DNA of 64,000 nt from Pontiellaceae bacterium B12219 (GCA_029432795.1 JARNMJ010000017.1:1-64000), one strand, 5' to 3'; counted from the first letter of the stretch, positions 37,354 to 45,963 are shown. Notes: a model not told the origin generated them from the sequence alone. Translations and numbers: made by a program.

Positions 37354-38432
37354 CAGGAATCCCCTTTAATTCTTCGCCCCTGACTCTGCGTAGAGCGGTA
37401 AAAACGGCTCAGCTTCCGGTCCTGATCCTTCTTTTCAAAAGCGGACTGATCGTGAAAAGCAGCCTCTTTAATGAGCCGAACATAATTTTTGTAGCGTGCC
37501 TCCGCAATCTCCCCGAGCTCAACGGCCGCCAAAACGGCGCATCCTTTTGTATTCACATGCGAACAGTCGTTGAACTTACACGATGCCGCCAACGCCTGAA
37601 TATCGTCGAACGTTTCCTCGATCCCTTCATTCACATCCAGATTACCGAGCTCCCGCATTCCGGGGGTGTCCACCACATGCGCACCGTTTTCGAGCGTAAT
37701 CAGCTCCCGCCAGGTGGTGGAATGCACTCCTTTTCCATCCGACTCGCGAACAGGCAGCGTAAACAAACAGTCCTCTTCTCCCAACAGATTGTTCAGCAGT
37801 GTCGTTTTTCCAACGCCGGAAGTCCCGATGATGCAATAGGTTTTTAACGGCTCAAACAAGGCCATGACTTCATCCAGGCCCTGCTGATCGGTATTGCTGA
37901 AGGTGAAAAACCGGACACCCGGCATGCGCTCCTCCACCTCGGCGGCCTTGACCATCAGCTCTTCGGGACTCAGCAGATCAGCCTTGCTCAACAGAACCAC
38001 GGGCTCGATGCCGCTTTCATTCACCATCACCAGATACCGCTCCAGGCGTTTCAGGTTATAGCCGAGCCCGACCGTCTGCATAATGAACGCGACATCGATA
38101 TTTGCCGCAATCAATTGATAGCGCATCGTCTTTCCGGATGTTTTCCGCTTCAGGGCCGACTGCCGATCAAGGACCCGATGAATGCGCCCGAAATTTTTAT
38201 CGTCGAAATTCTTCACCAACACCCAGTCTCCAACTGTTGGATAATCCAGCTTCGACCTTGCCTGGTGGCGCATACGCCCCGTCATTTTGGCCGGACGCGT
38301 TTCTTCGCCATTGGAAACCTCGCATTCCCCTTTGTGAATTGCTGTAACCCGTGCAGCCGTCAGATTTCCTTCCGTATCCGGATCGATCTGATCTGCAAAC
38401 CAGGCATTATAACCAAATTCTTCGAGTGTCAT
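37353..38432 (-). CDS. rsgA: Ribosome small-subunit GTPase RsgA
   Basis: A 359-residue circularly permuted GTPase that assists late 30S subunit maturation. An N-terminal OB-fold is followed by the permuted G motifs: G4-like L-L-S-K-A-D, then G1 G-T-S-G-V-G-K-T-T-L and G3 D-T-P-G-M-R-E. The C-terminal zinc site is C-K-F-N-D-C-S-H with a further Cys (G-C-A-V). The start at 38432 is preceded by AAGGA at 10 bases; an intact TTCCAACGATTGGAA palindrome at 38446-38460 sits directly upstream of that ribosome site. The open frame continues upstream to 38537 but crosses the palindrome and has no start signal. Confidence 0.95.
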   Translation of the reverse strand: MTLEEFGYNAWFADQIDPDTEGNLTAARVTAIHKGECEVSNGEETRPAKMTGRMRHQARSKLDYPTVGDWVLVKNFDDKNFGRIHRVLDRQSALKRKTSGKTMRYQLIAANIDVAFIMQTVGLGYNLKRLERYLVMVNESGIEPVVLLSKADLLSPEELMVKAAEVEERMPGVRFFTFSNTDQQGLDEVMALFEPLKTYCIIGTSGVGKTTLLNNLLGEEDCLFTLPVRESDGKGVHSTTWRELITLENGAHVVDTPGMRELGNLDVNEGIEETFDDIQALAASCKFNDCSHVNTKGCAVLAAVELGEIAEARYKNYVRLIKEAAFHDQSAFEKKDQDRKLSRFYRSTQSQGRRIKGDS

Positions 38433-38445
38433 GCTGTCATTCCTT

Positions 38446-38460
38446 TTCCAACGATTGGAA
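38446..38460. repeat. TTCCAACGATTGGAA palindrome 13 bases before rsgA
   Basis: An intact copy of the dispersed palindrome, overlapping the edge of the rsgA ribosome-binding region. A regulatory effect on rsgA is possible but not shown. Confidence 0.95.
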
Positions 38461-38510
38461 ACCCATAGCATGATAGAAGGAATTGAGAAACGGGAAATCG
38501 TGCGTTTTAA

Positions 38511-38566
38511 GCATAAACAGCCCTCCAGCGGCCTCATTCGCCACTGTGGGCTGGAATCTTTTATGC
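38511..38566 (-). other. Long imperfect hairpin downstream of a small gene
   Basis: Nested arms GCATAAA (38511-38517)/TTTATGC (38560-38566) and CAGCCC (38518-38523)/GGGCTG (38548-38553) enclose a further pairing of CCAGCGGC with GCCACTGTGG. It lies just after the stop of the gene at 38583-38810. There is no strong U-tract. It could be a structured RNA element, a REP-like repeat or a weak terminator. Confidence 0.55.
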
Positions 38567-38582
38567 AACGGCAAACCGCCCA

Positions 38583-38810
38583 TTAACGGTGAGATATCAG
38601 CTCAACAACCACATCCTCTCCGTAATATGCCTTGGCTTTCCGCTCAAGACACTGAAGCACTTCGTCCACCGTATCTCCCGCTGAAGGCTCAAAACCGGGG
38701 AGGCATCCTCTAAAATGCATCGTGATATCCTCCCGAATGTATCCTTCAGTAAGTTGCATGCCATCCACCGGATGAACAATGATTTCTTCCTCTATGATAC
38801 AGCTCTTCAT
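38583..38810 (-). CDS. Small hypothetical protein
   Basis: A 75-residue acidic soluble protein with no signal or membrane segment. Its opening (M-K-S-C-I-I-E-E-E-I-I-V) and a Glu/Asp-rich second half give no family match by eye. It is judged real because GGAGGT precedes the ATG by 11 bases and the composition is balanced. No partner gene is obvious; rsgA lies downstream in the same direction across a hairpin. Confidence 0.6.
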   Translation of the reverse strand: MKSCIIEEEIIVHPVDGMQLTEGYIREDITMHFRGCLPGFEPSAGDTVDEVLQCLERKAKAYYGEDVVVELISHR

Positions 38811-39014
38811 AACTTCCTACCTCCAAGAGCTCTATATACCTGAAGTTCGAGAACTTATCAATCTCCGACATCAAATTTATACGTATCTTTTCATCAACCA
38901 GGATATCCCGTGGCCGGGCCCCGCAGCTCAGAGCGACTCGACAACACCGCTGTTCAATGAACCCGATTGCAGCCGCATCGGGTTCATTTCGCGGAATCGC
39001 AGTCAGCGGAACAT

Positions 39015-39190
39015 TTAATGTTTCCGGAGAGGCGGGCCCATGCTGGCCACCGCGGGTTTATACCCCTGCTTTTTAAGCTCAAAAATCCGCACCTCTTCCT
39101 CCATGGTTTTACAGGGCGCAGTCCCCGGTTTTTCAAACCGTCCAACCGATAAACCTCCCCGCCTGAAGGATCCGTCTCAATGGTCTCATA
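39015..39190 (-). pseudogene. Possible frameshifted gene remnant
   Basis: Between 38811 and 39335 no complete gene is present. On the minus strand one frame reads protein-like text (Y-E-T-I-E-T-D-P-S-G-G-E-V-Y-R-L-D-G, about 39190-39135). Then the +1-shifted frame reads F-E-K-P-G-T-A-P-C-K-T-M-E-E-E-V-R-I-F-E and ends P-P-L-R-K-H at a stop at 39015. Together they look like the C-terminal 60 residues of a protein broken by one indel, with stops on both sides upstream. The ATG at 39104 could alternatively start a 29-residue peptide. I do not recognise the family. The rest of the gap shows nothing. Confidence 0.35.
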
Positions 39191-39335
39191 ATTAATTTAA
39201 AAATATAGAAGCCATCAAAGCCGGCCCCTGTTTCTGTAAAAACGGCTGATTCTGAATGACAGATCCCTTCCTAAGAACGCTTTCCAACCCCGGAAAAACC
39301 ATCTACATTCCATCGCCACATTAAGGAGTTTTCAC

Positions 39336-39854
39336 ATGCAGCACATTCATGACGCCATTCGAAATATATCCGATTTCCCAAAGCCGGGAATTCAGTTCAA
39401 AGATATCACCCCGCTTCTGGCCGATCCCGCCGTTTTCAAACAAACCATTGATTGCTTTGCCGATCGCCACAGGACCAACCGAATCGATGTCGTGGTCGGC
39501 ATTGAAGCGCGCGGATTCGTCTTTTCCTCCGCACTCGCCTATGCACTGGGTGCAGGCACCGGCATGGTCCGCAAACCCGGAAAATTGCCATACAAAACAT
39601 ATCGCAAAACCTACGAGCTTGAATACGGCACTGATACCGTTGAAATCCATCAGGATGCTTTTCTGCCCGGACAGCGTATCCTCATTATTGACGACGTACT
39701 CGCCACCGGCGGGACAGTCGCCGCAACAACAGCGTTAATTGAAGAGAATTTCGACGTGGAAATCGTAGAAATCGACTTCCTCATGGAACTCGGTTTTCTG
39801 CAGGGCCGGGAGATGCTGGGCGACCGCCCCGTCTTCTCGCTGCTGTCCTATTGA
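39336..39854 (+). CDS. apt: Adenine phosphoribosyltransferase
   Basis: A 172-residue purine-salvage enzyme joining adenine and PRPP to give AMP. It has the type I phosphoribosyltransferase PRPP loop ILIIDDVLATGGT (about residues 117-129), the adenine-site region F-P-K-P-G-I-Q-F-K-D-I-T-P-L-L near the N-terminus, and the V-G-I-E-A-R-G-F flexible-loop strand. The length is typical (170-180). AAGGAG is 9 bases before the ATG. It stands alone, with yceI about 90 bases downstream on the same strand. Confidence 0.97.
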   Translation: MQHIHDAIRNISDFPKPGIQFKDITPLLADPAVFKQTIDCFADRHRTNRIDVVVGIEARGFVFSSALAYALGAGTGMVRKPGKLPYKTYRKTYELEYGTDTVEIHQDAFLPGQRILIIDDVLATGGTVAATTALIEENFDVEIVEIDFLMELGFLQGREMLGDRPVFSLLSY

Positions 39855-39944
39855 TATCACTCCGAGATCACACAGGAAATTAAGTTTGAACAAAAACAGG
39901 ACAACTTCAGTCTGATTTCAAATAACGTGATAAAGGAGATTATA

Positions 39945-40505
39945 ATGAAAATACAGCTATTCGCACTAACCACCCTGCTTGCCCTGGGTTCCCAGGCCGA
40001 AACCTTCACCATTGATACCGGTCATGCTGAAATCGGTTTCGCTGTGAAACACATGATGGTCAGCAACACTAAAGGAACATTTAACACCTTTGAAGGAACG
40101 GTCGATTTCGATACCGAATCAAAGGAGCTCCAGGCCATTCAGGGCAGCATCGATACTGCAAGTATTGATACCAATAATGAGAGCAGAGACGAACACCTGC
40201 GGAATGCAGATTTCTTCAATGTCGTTAAATTCCCGAAAATGACTTTCCAAAGTACGGCAGTGAAATCAACCGGCGAAAATACCTATGAAGTCACCGGAAC
40301 GCTGAATGTGCTCGGAATTGACCGCACGGTCGTATTGCCGATCACCATCAACGGGCCGATTGATGATCAGAGAGGTTTCAAACGTATCGGTATTGAAAGC
40401 CAGACCGAACTGAACCGCCGCGAACTCGGAATCACCCATTCCCCCGCCGCCATGATCGGCGATGAGGTTAAAATCGATCTGCAGTTTGAAGCCACCTTTA
40501 AATAA
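39945..40505 (+). CDS. YceI-family periplasmic protein
   Basis: A 186-residue exported YceI protein, a lipocalin-like barrel that binds isoprenoid-type lipids in characterised members. The signal peptide is residues 1-18 (cleavage after S-Q-A). Family motifs: F-T-I-D-T-G-H-A-E-I-G-F-A-V-K-H near the N-terminus, D-E-H-L-R-N-A-D-F-F-N-V, and N-R-R-E-L-G-I near the C-terminus. AAAGGAG is 7 bases before the ATG at 39945; the frame from 39927 has no support. It is terminated by the bidirectional hairpin at about 40525-40565. Confidence 0.93.
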   Translation: MKIQLFALTTLLALGSQAETFTIDTGHAEIGFAVKHMMVSNTKGTFNTFEGTVDFDTESKELQAIQGSIDTASIDTNNESRDEHLRNADFFNVVKFPKMTFQSTAVKSTGENTYEVTGTLNVLGIDRTVVLPITINGPIDDQRGFKRIGIESQTELNRRELGITHSPAAMIGDEVKIDLQFEATFK

Positions 40506-40524
40506 CCGGCTTCCAATTCCTTGA

Positions 40525-40565
40525 AAAAACACCTGCCCGCTGAAAAGCGGCAGGTGTTTTTTTTT
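40525..40565. terminator. Bidirectional intrinsic terminator
   Basis: AACACCTGCC and GGCAGGTGTT arms, plus inner GCT/AGC pairing around a GAAA tetraloop, are followed by nine T residues on the plus strand and preceded by an A-run that serves the minus strand. It serves the converging yceI-like and peroxiredoxin genes. Confidence 0.92.
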
Positions 40566-41121
40566 ATTCCCCGGCCGACAGGAAACTCAGCACGGTTTTC
40601 AGATCTTCAGCAGGCTTCACGGAATCCGATTTGAAGCCGACCGTTCCATCCGGCTGAATCACAAACGTCCAGCGAGCCGTTGTTGCACTCCGGATCAAGT
40701 TCACTTCAACCCCATCGACCGTACGGGTGATCGTTTGCTCACCCGGTTTAAACGACACCCCGAATTGACCCGCAATTTCTCCCCCGGGATCAGACAGCAA
40801 CGGAAAATTCAGTTTTTCCGAGGTCTGGAACCACTTCAGGTTCTGCACGGCATCACCACTGATCCCCACCACAGCGAAGTCCGGATTACCCGCCTCCAGA
40901 TAATCCCGATAAGAACAGGCCTGTTTGGTACATCCCCCCGTCATTGCCGCCGGATAGAAATAGACCACAATCGGCTTTGCCCCAAGATGCTCCTCCAGAA
41001 CCCAGGCCTTTCCATCCTGATCAACCGCCGTAAATAAGGGCGCGCGATCGCCCGCTTCCAATGCAGAAACCGCCTGTGCCCAAATAAGACATCCCATTAA
41101 TCCAATAATCCATATTTTCAT
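40564..41121 (-). CDS. Exported PrxQ/BCP-type peroxiredoxin
   Basis: A 185-residue peroxiredoxin with a signal peptide (residues 1-20), so it acts in the periplasm. The peroxidatic Cys is in T-G-G-C-T-K-Q-A-C-S-Y-R-D, with the resolving Cys five residues on, the PrxQ/BCP arrangement. The usual Thr of the active site (P-x3-T-x2-C) is present as A-A-M-T-G-G-C. It reduces hydroperoxides using a thioredoxin-like partner. Its stop lies inside the T-run of the shared terminator. A similar redoxin is encoded at 41922-42500. Confidence 0.9.
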   Translation of the reverse strand: MKIWIIGLMGCLIWAQAVSALEAGDRAPLFTAVDQDGKAWVLEEHLGAKPIVVYFYPAAMTGGCTKQACSYRDYLEAGNPDFAVVGISGDAVQNLKWFQTSEKLNFPLLSDPGGEIAGQFGVSFKPGEQTITRTVDGVEVNLIRSATTARWTFVIQPDGTVGFKSDSVKPAEDLKTVLSFLSAGE

Positions 41122-41161
41122 CGGTCTGACCTCCGCGCAGGAGCATAGCGGTATCTTTGCA

Positions 41162-41192
41162 TAAAAAAAGCCCGGAAAATTCCGGGCTTTTC
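41162..41192 (-). terminator. Intrinsic terminator of the coiled-coil lipoprotein gene
   Basis: AAAAGCCCGGAA and TTCCGGGCTTTT arms form a compact stem with a long T-run (41169-41163) on the minus strand. It lies about 20 bases after the stop at 41214. Confidence 0.9.
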
Positions 41193-41213
41193 ATCAGTTA
41201 AAACGAATATCGC

Positions 41214-41801
41214 TTAGAGCGTACCCATTGCGTCCAACAGACTGCTGGCTTTCTGCGCATCCGATTGCGGAGCCGCAGCTGCTGCCGGAGCAGACATGGT
41301 GGTTGCCGGAGCTGTAGATTTAGCAGGTGCTGCTGCCGGTTCAGGCGTATTGATCGAGCTCAGGTTTTTCTGGAACATTTCGAAACGACGTTTCAGTTCC
41401 TGATATTCCACGTCGAGCGTGCTGTATTTGTTTTCAGCATCCTGGGCCCGGTCCTGAGCTGCAGCGATCTGGTTTTTGGCTGTTTTCAGTTCAGACTCCA
41501 ACTTAGCGGCCTGCGATTTAAACGTTGCGAGTTCCTTTGAAGTTTCAGCGTTCTTCTGCTGAAGGTCTTTAATACGTTCCGTTGCATCGTCGAGCTCAAT
41601 ACGATTCTGCCGATTCTTCGCTTTTTCGCTTTTGATGATCGATTCATTATCCGCGATCGTTCCATTCAGCTCATCGATCTGCGCATCATAATCCGCTTCA
41701 ATCGTAGCAACCATTGCATCCACTTCTTCCTGCGGGACTCCGCAGCCAGTAAGCATTCCAATGGTACAACCGGCGACCAACAACATTGCAATATTTTTCA
41801 T
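41214..41801 (-). CDS. Coiled-coil lipoprotein
   Basis: A 195-residue lipoprotein. The signal peptide ends with the lipobox L-T-G-C. Residues 30-145 form a long alpha-helical coiled coil with Lys/Glu/Gln heptads, and a Pro/Ala-rich C-terminal tail follows. It resembles Lpp- or LppA-like envelope spacer proteins but is much longer than Braun's lipoprotein (58 residues mature). It ends G-T-L, not the peptidoglycan-linking Lys. A structural role in the envelope is plausible. Confidence 0.8.
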   Translation of the reverse strand: MKNIAMLLVAGCTIGMLTGCGVPQEEVDAMVATIEADYDAQIDELNGTIADNESIIKSEKAKNRQNRIELDDATERIKDLQQKNAETSKELATFKSQAAKLESELKTAKNQIAAAQDRAQDAENKYSTLDVEYQELKRRFEMFQKNLSSINTPEPAAAPAKSTAPATTMSAPAAAAAPQSDAQKASSLLDAMGTL

Positions 41802-41921
41802 GAATCTTCCTTCCTCGTTAATAGTTTAGATATCGCTTTCCCCAGAAATGAAATCAGTATAGGTGTCGATTTTAGAATTTCAACACCTCTTCCTTCTAAA
41901 ATATTGTTATTTTGTTAGGCC

Positions 41922-42500
41922 TTAAACGAGATCACAGGCTTCCGGCGGCATCCAATGCCGCTCCTTTCCATCCCATTTCACATTGCAGCCGATCGGATTC
42001 GTGACCGGCTGGCTCACCGGCTTGCCGGCCAGCAATTCATCCAGTGCGTCCTCCAGTTCATGTGTAGTCGACTGTGTATGATCCCGAGGCGTATCAATCG
42101 CCCGCCCCACATAAACCAGCTCACGTGCCTCATTAAACACGTAAAAATGCGGTGTGCGTAATGCGCCATAGGCTTCCGCAATATCCTGCGTAGCATCATG
42201 CAGATAGAGCCAGGGAAATTTATTTTCCGCCATGCGCGCCACCATGTGGTCGAAATCATCTTCCGCATACGTATTCGGACTGTTCGAATTAATCGCCACA
42301 AACCGAACGCCCTTTTCGGAAAATTTTTCCGCGATTTTCCGCGTGTTTTCATCCGATCCGATCACATACGGGCAATGGTTGCAGGTGAAAAAGACCACCA
42401 GCCATTTTTCGGTGAAGTCGCTGAGCGCATAAGTATTTCCATCCGTAGCCGGCAGGCTGAACGCAGGAGCCTGCTCTCCGATTTGCAGTGTAAAAGCCAT
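41922..42500 (-). CDS. Cytoplasmic thioredoxin-fold redoxin
   Basis: A 192-residue AhpC/TSA-redoxin domain protein without a signal peptide. It keeps an F-F-T-C-N-H-C-P-Y motif where thioredoxins have C-x-x-C, and F-S-L-P-A-T-D-G at the N-terminus. It resembles 'thioredoxin family protein' relatives of ResA and PrxQ. Its electron donor and target are unknown. ATG 42500 is preceded by GGAG at about 10 bases; the M-I-M start at 42506 lies within the ribosome site. Confidence 0.87.
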   Translation of the reverse strand: MAFTLQIGEQAPAFSLPATDGNTYALSDFTEKWLVVFFTCNHCPYVIGSDENTRKIAEKFSEKGVRFVAINSNSPNTYAEDDFDHMVARMAENKFPWLYLHDATQDIAEAYGALRTPHFYVFNEARELVYVGRAIDTPRDHTQSTTHELEDALDELLAGKPVSQPVTNPIGCNVKWDGKERHWMPPEACDLV

Positions 42501-42666
42501 AATCATTCTCCAATTGAATTACCCCTATTTTCCCTTCCAGCCGCTGGAAATCAATAAAAAATGGCGCTCCACCAAAATGCGAATGTCTCACTCTTCACGG
42601 AGTCGCCCATCATTTTGCTCATAATTATTTTGCCAACCCTCTCCGGTTGCCTCAGCCTCTCCCGCT

Positions 42667-43830
42667 ATGAAAGTGGTATTAATTGTATTGGACTCGGTCG
42701 GCATCGGCGAAGCACCGGATGCGGCAGATTATGGCGATGTCGGTTCCGCAACGCTGCAGCATATCGCGGAAACCGTCGGCGGACTCAAACTTCCAACCTT
42801 TGGAAAACTCGGCCTGGGCAACATCCGCCCGGATTTTCCAATCTCTGGAATTTTCCCGGCCGCAAATCCACTGGCCTCGTTCGGCATGATGCAGGAAGCC
42901 TCCATCGGAAAAGACACCATTACCGGCCACTGGGAAATCTGCGGACTGGAGATCAATCCGGGGTTTCATAATTTCCCGATGGCGTTCCCCTCTTTTCCGG
43001 CAGAACTTCTCCGCGAATTTGAAAATAAAACCGGGCGTCCAGTCATTGGAAACAAAGCCGCCAGCGGAACGGCCGTCATCGACGAGCTGGCTGAAGAGCA
43101 CGCCTGCACCGGCGCGTGGATTGCCTACACCAGTGCGGATTCCGTTCTGCAGCTTGCCGCACATAACGACGTGATTCCGCTCGACGAACTGTACCGCGGC
43201 TGCGAAATCGCCCGCAGACTCTGCGATCCGCTGAAAGTCGGCCGGGTGATTGCCCGACCCTTCATCGGAACCCCCGGCGCCTACAAACGGACCGAAGACC
43301 GGCGCGACTACGCCTTTACCCCCGAAGAACCGCTCATTACCGAACGGCTGTTCGATGCGGGCATTCCCGTTTATGCCGTTGGAAAAATTGAAGACATTGT
43401 GGCGCATCGCGGCATTACTGAAAGTATACATTCCGGCAATACAAAAGAATCGCAGAAGGTCGTTGAGCAGTTCATGAAAAAAGAAGGAAACGGCTTCATC
43501 TTTGCCAACTTTATTGATTTCGACATGCTCTACGGTCACCGCCGCGATCCCAAAGGCTATGCCGCTGCTCTGCAGCAAACCGACGACTGGCTCGCCCGTT
43601 TTCTTCCAATGCTTGGAACAGATGATGTGCTGATTCTGACTGCCGACCACGGGAACGATCCAACCTTTGCGGGAACCGATCATACTCGCGAATATGTTCC
43701 GCTTCTGGTTTATCGCCCGGAAACCGTCGGCCAAAATCCGGGGCTTCGAAAAGGATTTTTCGACATCGCCCAAAGCGTTGCATCACTCTTCGGTTTGCCG
43801 CCCCTCGCCCGCGGGCGCAGCTTTTTTTAA
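42667..43830 (+). CDS. deoB: Phosphopentomutase
   Basis: A 387-residue deoB-type phosphopentomutase (alkaline-phosphatase superfamily) interconverting (deoxy)ribose 1- and 5-phosphates in nucleoside salvage. Metal/active-site motifs are present: the first Asp in V-L-D-S-V-G-I-G-E-A, G-K-D-T-I-T-G-H-W-E (acceptor Thr), ILTADHGNDP and G-T-D-H-T-R-E-Y-V-P. It carries an unusual density of the dispersed palindrome: intact copies at 42791-42805 and 43604-43618 and near-copies at 42836-42850 and 43037-43051. Its last 48 bases overlap the convergent M23-like gene. Confidence 0.95.
   Translation: MKVVLIVLDSVGIGEAPDAADYGDVGSATLQHIAETVGGLKLPTFGKLGLGNIRPDFPISGIFPAANPLASFGMMQEASIGKDTITGHWEICGLEINPGFHNFPMAFPSFPAELLREFENKTGRPVIGNKAASGTAVIDELAEEHACTGAWIAYTSADSVLQLAAHNDVIPLDELYRGCEIARRLCDPLKVGRVIARPFIGTPGAYKRTEDRRDYAFTPEEPLITERLFDAGIPVYAVGKIEDIVAHRGITESIHSGNTKESQKVVEQFMKKEGNGFIFANFIDFDMLYGHRRDPKGYAAALQQTDDWLARFLPMLGTDDVLILTADHGNDPTFAGTDHTREYVPLLVYRPETVGQNPGLRKGFFDIAQSVASLFGLPPLARGRSFF
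42791..42850. repeat. Two palindromes within 60 bases of deoB
   Basis: TTCCAACCTTTGGAA (42791-42805, intact) and TTCCAATCTCTGGAA (42836-42850, one mismatch) both fall in codons and translate as L-P-T-F-G-K and F-P-I-S-G-I. Confidence 0.9.
43604..43618. repeat. TTCCAATGCTTGGAA palindrome in deoB
   Basis: An intact copy near the 3' end of deoB, in codons for L-P-M-L-G. Confidence 0.9.
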
Positions 43831-45249
43831 AGGCACCGAGCGTTGCTGCACAAATCCGCCGCGTTCCGGCGAAAGTTCCGGAACAATCGTCGTCTTTCCG
43901 TCTTTCCTGACGTACAGATTTTTAAAAACCGGCTTATATCCGGATCCCGCCAGCAGCGATCCGGAATCCTGCAGATGAAAATAGACGCTCGGCTGCGATG
44001 AGTCGCCTGAATTTCCACACCGCCCAATGGGAACTCCTGCCACAACCCGTTCCCCGACCCGCACCGTGATGCTCTTATTCATCAGATGTCCCACCACGGA
44101 ATATTCATTCGTGCCGTGCTCAATCATGACGGCATTTCCCAACCGATCGAACGGATTCGGCGCGCGCGGCTGATTGTCCTCCACGCCGTTGATCACCGCA
44201 ACCACCGTTCCGGCAGCCGGCGCACGAACCGTTTTGCCAAAAGCGAAATAGTCTTCATTATCAGTTCCTTCACCCACAAATGTTTTCCCGAACCGGTTGG
44301 ATACCACAAATTCCAATGCATTATGACTTACCCGGCTTCCGAAAAATTTGCTCTGGTCGCGTGCATCACCGCCCCAGAGAACGCGCCACTGCCCCTCAAA
44401 CGGAAGCCGCAGATCTGTGGTGAAAGCTCCAATTTCCGGAAAGGCGGTTTTAAAAGGAAGCATCCACATTCCCTGTATTTTATCGTCGTCCGACAACGTC
44501 AGTTTCAATCCGGCCACCGACCGCTCGAAAGTGATCGGCATAACACCCGTGGTCTCCGATTGAACCCACGGATCTCCCACCCGGTCAATCCGGCCGAATT
44601 TGCTGCGCAGCCCGCGCAGAATGGCAACCGTCTGCTCTTCTGAAATCCGGTTCAAAGCTTCCTCGCTGAAATCGTCGCGCACATTTTTATAGCGACCCGC
44701 ATTCACCGAAGCCGCCACCCGGTTCGCCAGCTGAAAAAAACGATACGCCGGATTCTCGGGCCGGATGCGGCGCGGAGAAGAAACAAACGTGAATGTGCGG
44801 TCTTCAAACTTCACTTCATCCGGCGGCCCATCGGCGCCGAAGCGAATCGTGTAGACATTGCCGGAATCATAGTCCCCTTCCGAAAAATCGCCGCTTGCCG
44901 CACTGTAATCCCCGGCCGGAAAAATGAGCGCATCCTTATCGGTTGCGACCGGCGGATCAATCGTTTCGTAATATCCGAGATAATCACCGCTATTGGAATA
45001 AACCAGCGTCCGCCATTCGCGGGTCGGTTTCAGGTAGCAGAGATACACATGATAATACTCGCCCTCGGCTTTCAGCACAACCAGCCGGTCGATGCGATAC
45101 CTCTCCGGAAAGTTCTGATAGGCCGCCACCACCCCAAGCTCGCGCCGCGCCTCACCGATTGAAATATTCTTCTTCCGCGTTTCCGCAACCGACACATACG
45201 CCCATCCGAGCAGTATCGTCATGATTAAACTGGAGGAAAACGTATTCAT
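43783..45249 (-). CDS. M23-like peptidase-fold protein with altered active site
   Basis: A 488-residue exported protein. The signal peptide is residues 1-22. A long N-terminal region with a central domain is followed by an M23 (LytM) fold at about residues 310-450. The zinc ligands look like His in S-H-N-A-L-E-F, Glu in place of the usual Asp (H-x3-E), and the last His in V-Y-F-H-L-Q. The first His of the H-x-H pair is Tyr, so the general-base position is changed. It may be a cell-wall binding or regulatory member, not an active endopeptidase. It overlaps deoB tail-to-tail by 48 bases. Confidence 0.8.
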   Translation of the reverse strand: MNTFSSSLIMTILLGWAYVSVAETRKKNISIGEARRELGVVAAYQNFPERYRIDRLVVLKAEGEYYHVYLCYLKPTREWRTLVYSNSGDYLGYYETIDPPVATDKDALIFPAGDYSAASGDFSEGDYDSGNVYTIRFGADGPPDEVKFEDRTFTFVSSPRRIRPENPAYRFFQLANRVAASVNAGRYKNVRDDFSEEALNRISEEQTVAILRGLRSKFGRIDRVGDPWVQSETTGVMPITFERSVAGLKLTLSDDDKIQGMWMLPFKTAFPEIGAFTTDLRLPFEGQWRVLWGGDARDQSKFFGSRVSHNALEFVVSNRFGKTFVGEGTDNEDYFAFGKTVRAPAAGTVVAVINGVEDNQPRAPNPFDRLGNAVMIEHGTNEYSVVGHLMNKSITVRVGERVVAGVPIGRCGNSGDSSQPSVYFHLQDSGSLLAGSGYKPVFKNLYVRKDGKTTIVPELSPERGGFVQQRSVPLKKAAPAGEGRQTEE

Positions 45250-45360
45250 TCAATCCGAGAGCATAGCGGTGTAAATCCCGCGCCGCAACGGGAATTGCCC
45301 TTGCGTTAACCCTCGGTTCTGTGCTCACATCCAACTTCACGTTTAACGAAGGATGTTTCA

Positions 45361-45963
45361 ATGAAAGCCACAATACTGCTGTTCCTCTGCTCCCTTTTAG
45401 CCGCGCCGTTCAGCCGGGCTCAAACCAACACGACCGGCACTATCCTGGAACAGGAAGTCATTGAGGCCGCCCTCTATGGGAAGAAAGCCATTGTGGAACA
45501 GGCGCTCAAACAGGGCTACGATGTAAACACCGCCGACCTCGAAAAACGTACTGCACTCATGTTTGCCGCCTTTAACGGGCAGCACGAAATTGCCGAGCTG
45601 CTTTTGAAAGCCGGAGCCGATGTGAATGCCCAGGACGAAATCGGCACCTCCGCCCTCATGTTTGCCGCCAGCGGCCCCAGCCCGGAAACGGTTGAACTGC
45701 TCCTTAAAAACGGTGCAAAAATAAATATGGTCGATAACAACGAACACTTCTCCGCCCTCATGTGGGCCGCCGCTGAAGGACAGACCGAAAACGTTAAACT
45801 CCTGCTCGCCAAAGGGGCCGACCTGACACTCGAAGATGTTGATGGCGACACCGCCGAATCCTTCGCCACCAAAGCCGGCCACTATGCAGCCGCCCGTGCC
45901 ATCAAAGAATATACCGCCGGAAAATCCGCCCCCAAACAACCCAACGAAAATCAGGCAGAATAA
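45361..45963 (+). CDS. Exported ankyrin-repeat protein
   Basis: A 200-residue exported protein with a signal peptide (residues 1-20, cleavage after S-R-A) and four to five ankyrin repeats (residues 35-175) bearing the T-A-L-M-F-A-A, L-L-L-K-x-G-A-D-V-N and A-L-M-W-A-A consensus. It probably mediates protein contacts in the periplasm. GAAGGAT precedes the ATG by about 6 bases. guaD follows after 14 bases and is probably co-transcribed, although the pairing has no obvious meaning. Confidence 0.88.
   Translation: MKATILLFLCSLLAAPFSRAQTNTTGTILEQEVIEAALYGKKAIVEQALKQGYDVNTADLEKRTALMFAAFNGQHEIAELLLKAGADVNAQDEIGTSALMFAASGPSPETVELLLKNGAKINMVDNNEHFSALMWAAAEGQTENVKLLLAKGADLTLEDVDGDTAESFATKAGHYAAARAIKEYTAGKSAPKQPNENQAE

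Noticed and set aside
38779-39018. 79-codon plus-strand frame in the gap before apt
   Set aside because: No ribosome site and it overlaps the start of the small minus-strand gene.
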